Positions 1 to 6,710 of a DNA stretch of 10,684 nt are shown in pieces. This DNA is from JBOGIG01 sp050742455. GTDB lineage: Bacteria > Actinomycetota > Acidimicrobiia > Acidimicrobiales > JBOGIG01. Numbering within the stretch: position 1 is the stretch's first letter; the number at the start of each line of letters is the position of its first letter. Both the position numbers and the translations under genes were made by a program. The stretch covers positions 1 through 10,684 of the forward strand of contig JBOGIG010000114.1 in assembly GCA_050742455.1 (NCBI GenBank). The letters run 5' to 3'. The notes below the pieces were generated by a model. It saw only the letters and a program-made list of their open reading frames with translations. It made no database searches and had not been told where the DNA came from.

Positions 1-8
1 TTTGACGA

Positions 9-734
9 ATGACCATCAATGACCCGGTGGGCGAAGCGGAGGGGGGAACCCCTCCGGCCGCTGCCTGTAGCGCCTATGGCGGGGCCCGGCGTCGGGTGAG
101 CGCGTTCGTGTCCTCGCTTTCCTCGGCGGACGTTCGGCGAATGGTCCCGGCCTGCCCCGAGTGGAATGTCCATGATGTGTTGGCCCACCTGGTAGGCAGC
201 GCTACCGACGTGGTTGCCGGACGGCTCGACGGCGTTGGGTCTGCACCGTGGACCCAGGCCCAGGTCGAATCGCGCCGAGGCAGATCCTGTGACGATCTTC
301 TGACCGAGTGGTCCGAGGCCGGTCCCCCCTTTGAGCAATTGCTGGCCGGTTTCCCTCCCGAGATCGCCAACCTGGCTGTGGGTGACCTCATCACCCATGA
401 GCACGATGTCCGAGCCGCGTGCGGCGACCGTGGCGGTCGGGACACCCCGGAGTACGACGTGGCATTGCAGTACCAGGTGGCCGCCCTCGGCACTCGATTG
501 GACGGCGCCGGTCTCGGCGCCCTGTGTCTCAAGGCGGGTCACGAGGAATGGGTCGTGGGCCCAGGAGAGGCTCTGACCACGGTGACAGCTTCACGACATG
601 ACCTGTTGCGGGCGTTGTCGTCCCGCCGCAGCGCCGACCAGATCCGGGCCATGAACTGGGATGGGGACCCGGGAGGGTACCTCGTGGTCTTCGGCGCCTA
701 CGGGCCGTTACCCGAACGCAGCTTGGCCGACTGA
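9..734 (+). CDS. TIGR03083 / maleylpyruvate isomerase-like (DinB-fold) protein
   Basis: A 241-residue soluble protein of the DinB-like, mycothiol-dependent maleylpyruvate isomerase superfamily. Residues about 20-75 match the family N-terminal helix pair, with the signature ACPEWNVHDVLAHLVG around residues 48-63. His60 there, and the later THEHDVRAA stretch (His130, His132, Asp133), are the expected metal-binding positions. Family members act in mycothiol-linked reactions or are uncharacterised, so the substrate is unknown. The ATG at 9 is the first in frame; only eight bases lie upstream in the window, so neither the ribosome site nor a longer N terminus can be judged. The first 20 or so residues are Gly/Pro/Ala-rich and may not belong to the fold. 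The 3' end overlaps the convergent hemY by 37 bases. The family call is fairly sure; the specific function is not. Confidence 0.8.
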   Translation: MTINDPVGEAEGGTPPAAACSAYGGARRRVSAFVSSLSSADVRRMVPACPEWNVHDVLAHLVGSATDVVAGRLDGVGSAPWTQAQVESRRGRSCDDLLTEWSEAGPPFEQLLAGFPPEIANLAVGDLITHEHDVRAACGDRGGRDTPEYDVALQYQVAALGTRLDGAGLGALCLKAGHEEWVVGPGEALTTVTASRHDLLRALSSRRSADQIRAMNWDGDPGGYLVVFGAYGPLPERSLAD

Positions 735-2365
735 TTCCCGGCCCGACGGGACTTGGCCGAATATTCGAGCAGGGTCCGCCCGGCCCGGCGCCCGCTGTCG
801 ATGCAGGCCGGGATGCCCACTCCCCTCAAAGCAGCACCAGCCAGGACCAGGTTCCCCGCACCTCCAACTTCGGCCTCGATGGACCGTACCTGCTCCGGAT
901 GGCCCACGTTGTACTGGGGGAACGCGTCGGGCCATCGCACCACCACACAGGTCGTTGGTCCGGGGGCTCCCGGTTGCAGTACCCCGGCCTCGACCAGTTC
1001 GTTCTGCAGTACCTCGGCCAGTGCCTCGTCGGTCATGGCCAGTGCCCGGTCGTCCCCGAACCGGCCCACCGACACCCTCATGACCACATGATCGGGTCGG
1101 GCCCGGTGGGGCCATTTTGTCGAAGTCCAGGTGCACGCCGTCATGAGCCGGCCGCTGGTGGCCGGAACGAGGAAGCCACTGGCATCCAAAGGCCGGGCAA
1201 CGGCCCGGCTGGGCCAGCAGAGGTTGACCAGGGCTACCGACGCATGGTCCACACCGGCAAGTTTGGTCGCCGCCCGGGGGAAGTGTGCCTCAAGGAGTAG
1301 CGCCGCATCCCGGGCCGGTGTGGCGATGATCAGGCCATCGGCAACCAGGCAATCCGCACCCAGGTCGGCACCGATCGGGCCGGAACCGATCGGGTCGGCA
1401 CCGATCGGGTCCGCACTAGTTGGGCCGGCACCGATCGGGTCCGCACTGGTCAGGCCGGCACCGGCCAGGCCAGCACCGGCCAGGCCAGGAGCAAGTGGCG
1501 GCCGGGCGTGGAGCACGGGCACCCACGAATGACCCTGGCGTGCCAAGCCTTCTACCGGCGCCCCGGTGCGGATCTCTACCCCCCGGTGCTCGAGTCGTTC
1601 GGTCAAGCGTTCGACCAGGGCGATCATTCCCGCCTTCGGTGCCAGGAACACGGGAGGCTGACCCGGGCCGTTGGGTGGTAGCGAGGCCTCGGACCCAAGT
1701 GTTGCCGGGCCCTGGGAGTTGAGGAGTGCTGCCCGGCCCTGGGCCTTCAGACCCCTCATCAAACTGCGATGCGTTCTGCCAGCGGCGTCGATCTGTACGG
1801 CGGTGGCTGCCAGGCTCAGCTGGGTCGGGTCCCCGGCGTGGATGCCGCCCACCAGTGCCCCTGCCACCGACTCGGCGAACTCCCGACCGAATCGGGCGGC
1901 GAGTGCCTCATGGACGGAACGATCGGCGTTGTCGCCTGGGTGTCGGGTCCGGGGCAGGATCAGGTCGAGTTCGGCCCGCAGGCGACCCCGCACGGAAATG
2001 GCGTCGGTGCGGGCCATGGCCCGAGCGGTCGTGGGAATGCCCATGATGCTGGGCGACTGGATGGTTCGAAGACTTCCACGTGACCACACGTAGGCCTTCG
2101 TGGTGGCCGGGCTGACCAGCTCGTCCGCCAGACCCAGCTCGGCGCACAGGTCCACGGCGTGGGGGACCCGGGCCAGGAAGGCATCGGGCCCGGCTTCGAT
2201 CCGGGAGCCATCGAAGTCGACGCTGGCAATCTTGCCGCCCAGTCGGTCCGATCCCTCAAGGACAACCACCCTTGGACTCGGGGACCCCCCATACCCGGAC
2301 AGTTCCCAAGCGGCGGCAAGGCCGGAAATTCCACCTCCCACCACGATGTAGGTCGGTCGGCTCAT
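698..2365 (-). CDS. hemY: HemY/CgoX-type (copro)porphyrinogen III oxidase
   Basis: FAD-dependent oxidase removing six electrons from the porphyrinogen ring in late heme synthesis. In Actinobacteria the HemY-type enzyme normally acts as coproporphyrinogen III oxidase (CgoX); that assignment is inferred from lineage. The N terminus YIVVGGGISGLAAAWEL carries the dinucleotide-binding GGGISG at residues 10-15. The C terminus has the family's second FAD contact, LAGAALRGVGIPACIDSG. I chose the ATG at 2365 over an in-frame ATG at 2455: it sits directly before the Rossmann strand and overlaps the hemH stop as ATGA, whereas the longer form adds 30 residues of unrelated sequence inside hemH. At 555 residues it is long for a family usually near 450-480. 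The excess includes a 45-residue pentapeptide-like insert at residues 290-334 encoded by a 15-base tandem repeat, and a basic tail of about 20 residues that overlaps the convergent gene. It is the last gene of hemE-hemH-hemY. Confidence 0.93.
   Translation of the reverse strand: MSRPTYIVVGGGISGLAAAWELSGYGGSPSPRVVVLEGSDRLGGKIASVDFDGSRIEAGPDAFLARVPHAVDLCAELGLADELVSPATTKAYVWSRGSLRTIQSPSIMGIPTTARAMARTDAISVRGRLRAELDLILPRTRHPGDNADRSVHEALAARFGREFAESVAGALVGGIHAGDPTQLSLAATAVQIDAAGRTHRSLMRGLKAQGRAALLNSQGPATLGSEASLPPNGPGQPPVFLAPKAGMIALVERLTERLEHRGVEIRTGAPVEGLARQGHSWVPVLHARPPLAPGLAGAGLAGAGLTSADPIGAGPTSADPIGADPIGSGPIGADLGADCLVADGLIIATPARDAALLLEAHFPRAATKLAGVDHASVALVNLCWPSRAVARPLDASGFLVPATSGRLMTACTWTSTKWPHRARPDHVVMRVSVGRFGDDRALAMTDEALAEVLQNELVEAGVLQPGAPGPTTCVVVRWPDAFPQYNVGHPEQVRSIEAEVGGAGNLVLAGAALRGVGIPACIDSGRRAGRTLLEYSAKSRRAGNQSAKLRSGNGP
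1364..1498 (-). repeat. 15-base tandem repeat inside hemY (nine degenerate units)
   Basis: Nine consecutive 15-base units fill this stretch. On the plus strand the best-conserved form is GTCGGCACCGATCGG, at 1364-1378 and 1394-1408. Close variants lie at 1379-1393 and 1424-1438, and more diverged units (GTCCGCACTAGTTGG, GTCCGCACTGGTCAG, GCCGGCACCGGCCAG) occupy the rest. Because 15 is a multiple of three, hemY stays in frame and gains five-residue units such as PIGAD, PTSAD and PIGAG, then the AGAGL type at the upstream end. The mixture of identical and drifted units points to slippage or unequal exchange followed by point change. The boundaries are approximate at the 1484-1498 end. Confidence 0.9.
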
Positions 2366-3339
2366 CTTGCTTGCACCACCAGGCAGGCCAGGGTCGCCAT
2401 TAGGTCGGGGTCGTCGTTGAGAGATCTCGTGCGCACCAGGTTGATGCCCAGGCAACGGGCCCGGGCCTGGGCCTCGATGTCGAGGTCATAGAGGATCTCG
2501 AGGTGATCGGAGGTGAACCCGGCCGGGCACACCACGGCGTCGGTGTAGCCCTGGGCGGCCAACTCTCCCAAGGTCTCGCTGATGTCGGGGCCGATCCACG
2601 GCTCGGGGGTGCGACCGGCACTCTGCCAGGTCAGGCGAACCCGGTCCGGCCCCACCGCCGCCCGTTGACCGACGGCGTGGGCCGTGGCCGCCAGTTGTTC
2701 GGGATAGGAGGCCGGCCTCGCCGTGTCCGCTCCCGCGCTGACCATGCCCGCCGTGTCCGCCGCATCCGCTCCCGTGGCCCGGACCGGGAGGCTGTGAGCG
2801 CTGAACAGCACCGGACAGGTCTGGGCCGCCTCGGGGGCCAAGGTGCCCAGCGCCTCGGTCAGCCTGGTCGCCAGGAGGCTGATGAGCCCGTCGTCCAGGT
2901 GCCAGCCGGCGATGGTGGCAATGGGCAGGCCGAGGCGGCCGGCGGCCGATGTCGCTCGCTCCAGGTACTCACCCACGCTGGCCCTGGCGTAATGGGGAGC
3001 CATCACCACCCCGACCAGTCGGGCCGCGCCCCGCCGAGCCAGGTCAGCCACCGTGTCTTCTATGAAAGGTGGGGAGTGCTTGGACCCCACGGCCACCTGG
3101 TAGCGGCCTGGGTGGGATTGCTCCAAGGCCCGGGCCAGGCCGCGTGCCTGCCGGGTGGTCATGGCAGCCAGGGGCGAGAGCCCGCCGATGGCTTGGTAGC
3201 GCCTCTTGAGATCGTCAAGCTGCTCGGGCGACGGAGCGCGGCCCCGACGGATGTGGGTGTAGTAGGTCTCTATGTCAGGGACGGTTGCCGGCGTCCCGTA
3301 GGACATGACCAACACGCCGATCTCGGGTGGGCTCGTCAC
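2362..3339 (-). CDS. hemH: Ferrochelatase (coproporphyrin ferrochelatase CpfC type)
   Basis: Inserts ferrous iron into the porphyrin ring. In Actinobacteria the substrate is expected to be coproporphyrin III, by lineage. It is 325 residues and soluble. Family landmarks: VLVMSYGTP near the N terminus, the GGLSPL loop, FSAHSLP with the metal-site His182, and CPAGFTSDHLEILYDLDIEA with Glu281. The start is a GTG at 3339 that overlaps the hemE stop as GTGA; no other in-frame start precedes the YGTP strand except Met12, which would cut into it. Between HSLP and YPEQL lies an Ala/Asp/Thr-rich insert (about residues 188-210), which lengthens the His-to-Glu distance to 99 residues. Cysteines are at 175, 271, 296 and 319. 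I do not see the C-terminal Cys cluster that carries a [2Fe-2S] centre in mycobacterial ferrochelatase, so a cluster is not supported here. The 3' end overlaps hemY by four bases, implying coupled translation. Confidence 0.95.
   Translation of the reverse strand: MTSPPEIGVLVMSYGTPATVPDIETYYTHIRRGRAPSPEQLDDLKRRYQAIGGLSPLAAMTTRQARGLARALEQSHPGRYQVAVGSKHSPPFIEDTVADLARRGAARLVGVVMAPHYARASVGEYLERATSAAGRLGLPIATIAGWHLDDGLISLLATRLTEALGTLAPEAAQTCPVLFSAHSLPVRATGADAADTAGMVSAGADTARPASYPEQLAATAHAVGQRAAVGPDRVRLTWQSAGRTPEPWIGPDISETLGELAAQGYTDAVVCPAGFTSDHLEILYDLDIEAQARARCLGINLVRTRSLNDDPDLMATLACLVVQAR
2710..2778 (-). repeat. Low-complexity Ala/Asp-rich insert in hemH with short direct repeats
   Basis: This stretch encodes ATGADAADTAGMVSAGADTA and a few more residues, placed between the active-site HSLP motif and the YPEQL helix of ferrochelatase. 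On the plus strand CGCCGTGTCCGC occurs at 2719-2730 and again at 2749-2760, and TCCGCTCCCG at 2726-2735 and 2765-2774. The first pair is exactly 30 bases apart, giving GADTA and AADTA in the protein. This suggests a slippage-derived expansion that kept the frame. Confidence 0.6.
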
Positions 3340-4400
3340 CTCGTTTGCGGGCCGCGGGCGTGGATGTGCTCGACCAGTCGGGTCAGGATATCTGGGTCGG
3401 TCTCGGGCAGCACGCCATGGCCCAGGTTGAATATGTGCCCTGGCCGACCATCGTTGAGGTCCAGGATCTGGTCCGCCTGGGCCCGGACCACCGGCCAGGG
3501 GGCCAGGCAGGTAACGGGATCGAGGTTTCCCTGGATGGCCCGATCCTGGCCGATGCGTCCCCGGCCCTCGTTCAGGGGAACGCGCCAGTCGACCCCCACC
3601 ACGTCTGCTCCGGCATCGGCCATGAGGTGCAGGATTTCTCCCGTCCCCACTCCGAAATGGATCCGAGGCACGCCAAGATCTGCCAGACCCTCAAAGACCT
3701 TGCGGCTGTAGGGAAGTACCAGGGATTCATAGTCTCCTGGCGACAGGGCCCCGGCCCAACTGTCGAAGAGCTGGACGGCCTGCGCCCCGGCCCGGACCTG
3801 GGAGCGGAGCGAAACGAGCGCCAGGTCGGCCAAGGCGTCGAGTAGGGCACGCCAGGTGGACTCCTCGGTCCGCATGAACGTCTTGGTCAAAGCGTAGGTC
3901 CGGGAGGGACCTCCCTCGATCAGGTAGCTGGCCACGGTGAAGGGGGCCCCGGCGAAGCCGATCAGGGGGACGTCGAGCTCCCCGGCCAGGATGCGCACCG
4001 TCTCGATCACGTAGGGGGTGTCGGCTTCAGGCTCCAACGGACGGAGCCTGGCCAGGTCCTCGGCACAACGAAATGGTCGCTCGATCACCGGGCCCCGACC
4101 CGGCACGATGTCGACGCCGAAACCGATGGCGGCCACCGGCACCACGATGTCGGAGAACAATATGGCGGCGTCCACGCCGTAACGGCGTACCGGCTGCAGG
4201 GTGATTTCGGCGGCGAGGTCAGGGCGCGAAATGGCGTCGAGGATCCCGCCATCGCCTCGGATGGCCCGGTACTCGGGAAGGGCACGACCGGCTTGGCGCA
4301 TGAACCACACCGGAGTGTGATCGCTGTCCAGGCCCCGGCACGCCTGGAGAAAGGGGGAGGATGCCACCGAGATCACGATGTGAGGGAGCTTGACACTCAA
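3336..4400 (-). CDS. hemE: Uroporphyrinogen III decarboxylase
   Basis: Cytoplasmic enzyme that removes four carboxyl groups from uroporphyrinogen III to give coproporphyrinogen III. The 354 residues match the family's usual length. The family signature TPVWFMRQAGRALPEYR holds the substrate-binding Arg35 and Arg39; FSDI holds the expected catalytic Asp84; IGFAGAPFTVASYLIEGG and GHIFNLGHGVLPETDP (321-336, His328) are the other hallmark blocks. It is first in the hemE-hemH-hemY operon and overlaps hemH as GTGA. The start is uncertain. TTG at 4400 is the first in-frame start after a stop ten codons upstream and has a weak GGCAGG about nine bases ahead. GTG at 4367 would give the more usual short N terminus before SPFLQACRG but has no visible ribosome site. 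A far better ribosome site upstream leads into another frame (see the entry at 4441-4449). Confidence 0.96.
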   Translation of the reverse strand: MSVKLPHIVISVASSPFLQACRGLDSDHTPVWFMRQAGRALPEYRAIRGDGGILDAISRPDLAAEITLQPVRRYGVDAAILFSDIVVPVAAIGFGVDIVPGRGPVIERPFRCAEDLARLRPLEPEADTPYVIETVRILAGELDVPLIGFAGAPFTVASYLIEGGPSRTYALTKTFMRTEESTWRALLDALADLALVSLRSQVRAGAQAVQLFDSWAGALSPGDYESLVLPYSRKVFEGLADLGVPRIHFGVGTGEILHLMADAGADVVGVDWRVPLNEGRGRIGQDRAIQGNLDPVTCLAPWPVVRAQADQILDLNDGRPGHIFNLGHGVLPETDPDILTRLVEHIHARGPQTR

Positions 4401-4466
4401 TCGACGATACCTGCCACGACAGGGGCACTATCATTTTCATTCCCCTCCTGAGCCTCCTTCGGGGGC
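4401..4466. promoter_or_regulatory. Divergent hemE / helD intergenic region
   Basis: The 66 bases between the two assigned starts must hold, or closely flank, the promoters for the minus-strand heme operon and for helD. I see the two Shine-Dalgarno-like runs for the minus strand, but no convincing -35/-10 pair for either direction and no clear operator palindrome beyond a 4-base CCTG/CAGG arm pair at 4410-4423. Confidence 0.4.
4441..4449 (-). promoter_or_regulatory. Strong Shine-Dalgarno site ahead of hemE, pointing to an out-of-frame ATG
   Basis: On the minus strand AGGAGG (4449-4444) is followed by ATG codons at 4440 (3 bases away) and 4434 (9 bases away, near-optimal). A second AAGGAGG lies just upstream, around 4458-4452. 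Both ATGs share one frame, which is not the hemE frame: it opens a 73-codon reading frame ending at 4219 that runs across the hemE start. This is either the ribosome entry site for the operon with a leader or reinitiation step, a site of frameshifting, or a sign of an indel just upstream of hemE. Confidence 0.5.
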
Positions 4467-6620
4467 GTGGGGGCCTCACCCAAAGTGGAACCACACCCCG
4501 ACCTGAAGGCCGAACAGGCCTATTTGGACCGAGCCTACGAGCGGCTGGCAGATATGCGCGCCTCGGCCGAGAAAATGATGGGTTCGGTGATGGATGGTGG
4601 GAGGGGGGGCACCCATCAGGCCCGGGAGGAAAGGGAGGTGATCGTCCAGGCCGGCCTGCGCCGCCTGGCCAAGCTGAACATCGGTCGCCAGGCCCTGGTA
4701 TTCGGCCGGACCGACTCTCCCGACGATGTCTATTACATAGGCCGCCTGGCCGTTGCCGATGAGGACCTCGAGCCCCTGGTGCTGGATTGGAGGGCACCGG
4801 TGGCCGAGCCCTTCTACCGGGCCACCGGCCGCCACCCCATGGGTCTTCTACGCCGGCGCCACTTCGCCAGCGAGGATCAGCGCCTGGTGGGCATCGAGGA
4901 CGAGGTCTTTTCCCTCCGATCCCCCGAAGGGGGCTCGGTCCTGGCCGAGGACGACCAGACGGTGGGTCCGGGTGCCCTGTTGGCTGCCCTGGAGCGGTCC
5001 CGCTCCGGCCACATGCGCGACATCGTGGCCACCGTGCAGGCCGAGCAGGACGAGGTCATCCGGGCACCCCTGCCCGGAGTGCTGGTGGTCCAGGGAGGCC
5101 CGGGCACGGGCAAGACGGCGGTCGCCCTTCACCGGGCCGCCTACCTTCTGTACACCCACCGCTTTCCCCTGGAGAACCAGGGGGTGCTGGTCCTCGGCCC
5201 CAACCAGGTGTTCCTCCGATACATAGCCCAGGTCCTGCCATCCCTGGGCGAGACTGGGGTGGCCCTGTCCACGGTGGAAGGCTTGGTGTCGGGGGTGAGG
5301 ATAAAGGCTGCGGAGAACCCCCGCCTGACCGCCCTCAAGGGAGAAGCCCGCATGGCCAAGGTCCTGGCCAAGGCCCTGGCCGATCGGCAGAGGGGGCTGG
5401 CCCGGGACCTGGAGGTTCCATTTGGAGCTCACGTCCTGCGCCTGGGGCGCCACATCACCGCCGCCGTGGTGGAACGGGCCAAGAGCCGAGGTGGCCCCCA
5501 CAATGCCCGGCACCGGTACGTGAAGGGCTTGCTCGTGCGCCAGCTCCACCGGGTATACGAGCGCTCGGCGGCTCTGTACTTTTCGGACAATGAGAGGGCG
5601 GAGCTGTCCATCGAGGAGTTCGGCCACGCCCTGGGGCGGGGGGCCGAGCTGATCGAGGCGCTCAATCGGATGTGGCCCAGGTTGCATCCCGAAGAGCTCT
5701 TGCATGATTTGTTCGGGGCTCCGGCTCTCATCGCCCTGGCCGGGCAGGAGTGGCTCGACGACCACGAGATCCAGGCCCTGTTCCGGCCCCGATCCTCGGC
5801 CCTGGACGACATCGAATGGACTCGAGCCGACCTGGCCCTGCTAGATGAGGCCCGTTGTCTGCTGGGGCCGGTTCATCCGGGCGACGAGGCCCACGGCCCT
5901 CCGGCCTACGGGCACATCCTGGTGGACGAGGCCCAGGACCTGTCGCCCATGGAATTGCGGATGGTGGGTCGTCGGTCGATCTCGGGATCGATCACCCTGG
6001 TGGGGGACCTGGCCCAGGCCACCAGCGCCCGAGCTCCAACCACCTGGGACCAGGTGGTAGCCGAGCTTGATGTCAACCGGGAGGGGCGCCTAGTGGAGTT
6101 GACCGTCAACTACCGGACCCCGGCCCAGGTCATGGCGCTGGCCGGTCGGGTCCTGGCCGCGGCTGATCCCCGGCTGAGGATGCCCCGCTCGGTTCGCACC
6201 ACCGGAGACCAGCCTTTCTTCGAGCAGGTCGAGCCTGACCGCTTGATAGCCGCCGTCGTCGAGGCGGCCGGTTCGGCCGCCGCTGGTGTCGGCTACGGCA
6301 CGGTGGGGGTGATAGTCCCGGCCTCTCTGGCCGAAGTGGTCCTTGTCGCCCTGGAGGAGGCCGGGATCAGGGTGGCCGACGCGGCCAGGGACGGCTTGGA
6401 CGCCCCGGTCACCGTAGTCACGCCCGACCTGGTCAAGGGCCTGGAGTTCGACCACGTGATCGTGGTAGAGCCGGGGCTGGTAGCCGACGAGGCGGTGCAG
6501 GCCCTGCGCACCTTGTACGTGGCCTTCACCCGGGCCACCCGCAAGCTCAGCGTCGTGCACACCGGGCTCCTTCCCGCCGCTCTGGCCCCCGTTCTGGCCA
6601 CGGACAAAACCAGCTTCTAG
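4467..6620 (+). CDS. helD: HelD-like RNA polymerase recycling ATPase (UvrD/Rep superfamily 1)
   Basis: A 717-residue superfamily 1 helicase-like ATPase of the HelD group, which removes stalled RNA polymerase from nucleic acid in Gram-positive bacteria; some actinobacterial relatives (HelR) protect against rifamycins. The N terminus (about 7-40) is a charged helix, HPDLKAEQAYLDRAYERL, as in the coiled-coil arm that enters the polymerase secondary channel. Next comes the HelD-specific block VYYIGRLAV..LVLDWRAPVAEPFYRAT. ATPase motifs in order: Walker A GGPGTGKT (210-217), motif II VDEAQD (486-491), LVGDLAQAT, NYRTP (548-552), VKGLEF (656-661) and YVAFTRAT (684-691). All key residues are present, so it should be an active ATPase. 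The start is GTG 4467; GTG 4485 is equally plausible, and neither has a clear ribosome site. It is divergent from hemE. Whether it confers drug resistance cannot be told. Confidence 0.93.
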   Translation: MGASPKVEPHPDLKAEQAYLDRAYERLADMRASAEKMMGSVMDGGRGGTHQAREEREVIVQAGLRRLAKLNIGRQALVFGRTDSPDDVYYIGRLAVADEDLEPLVLDWRAPVAEPFYRATGRHPMGLLRRRHFASEDQRLVGIEDEVFSLRSPEGGSVLAEDDQTVGPGALLAALERSRSGHMRDIVATVQAEQDEVIRAPLPGVLVVQGGPGTGKTAVALHRAAYLLYTHRFPLENQGVLVLGPNQVFLRYIAQVLPSLGETGVALSTVEGLVSGVRIKAAENPRLTALKGEARMAKVLAKALADRQRGLARDLEVPFGAHVLRLGRHITAAVVERAKSRGGPHNARHRYVKGLLVRQLHRVYERSAALYFSDNERAELSIEEFGHALGRGAELIEALNRMWPRLHPEELLHDLFGAPALIALAGQEWLDDHEIQALFRPRSSALDDIEWTRADLALLDEARCLLGPVHPGDEAHGPPAYGHILVDEAQDLSPMELRMVGRRSISGSITLVGDLAQATSARAPTTWDQVVAELDVNREGRLVELTVNYRTPAQVMALAGRVLAAADPRLRMPRSVRTTGDQPFFEQVEPDRLIAAVVEAAGSAAAGVGYGTVGVIVPASLAEVVLVALEEAGIRVADAARDGLDAPVTVVTPDLVKGLEFDHVIVVEPGLVADEAVQALRTLYVAFTRATRKLSVVHTGLLPAALAPVLATDKTSF

Positions 6621-6651
6621 CTGGGATTATGTTCCCAGCTCCGCCGCTTTT
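6619..6651 (+). terminator. Hairpin at the end of helD, possible rho-independent terminator
   Basis: A perfect 8-base inverted repeat, AGCTGGGA at 6619-6626 and TCCCAGCT at 6633-6640 with a 6-base loop (TTATGT), starts inside the helD stop codon. A short T run (TTTT, 6648-6651) follows seven bases later, which is weak and displaced for a classical intrinsic terminator. Its position between helD and the respiratory operon supports a role in ending helD transcription. Confidence 0.5.
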
Positions 6652-6710
6652 CCGATGACGGGCGCTCTCGATGTGTCAAGGGTGGTCGCCTTGGACTAAG
6701 AAAAGGGGCT

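Noticed and set aside
723..760. TTGGCCGA direct repeat (723-730, 753-760) around a 5-base TCCCG/CGGGA hairpin
   Set aside because: It is too short, has no T run, and lies within hemY coding sequence; chance is likely in high-GC DNA.
1364..1498. Genuine pentapeptide-repeat (A(D/N)LXX) protein domain inside HemY
   Set aside because: The units have a five-residue period but contain Pro/Gly where the beta-helix fold needs Leu/Phe at the central position, and there are only nine; simple tandem expansion explains them better.
2503..3711. Long plus-strand open frame (402 codons) antisense to hemH and hemE
   Set aside because: It lies opposite two genes with clear family motifs, its translation is rich in Gly/Arg/Pro with no recognisable domain, and high GC content makes such shadow frames common.
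4390..4395. TTGACA, a perfect -35 hexamer on the plus strand before helD
   Set aside because: No -10-like hexamer lies 16-18 bases downstream, and it falls at the very start of hemE.
4848..5765. Minus-strand open frame (305 codons) inside helD
   Set aside because: It is antisense to the HelD ATPase domain; the composition is typical of a shadow frame and no motif is visible.
6674..6702. TGTCAA - 17 bases - TAAGAA as a promoter for the ctaE operon
   Set aside because: Both hexamers match consensus poorly, and the implied transcript start would fall almost on the GTG, leaving the ribosome site outside the message.
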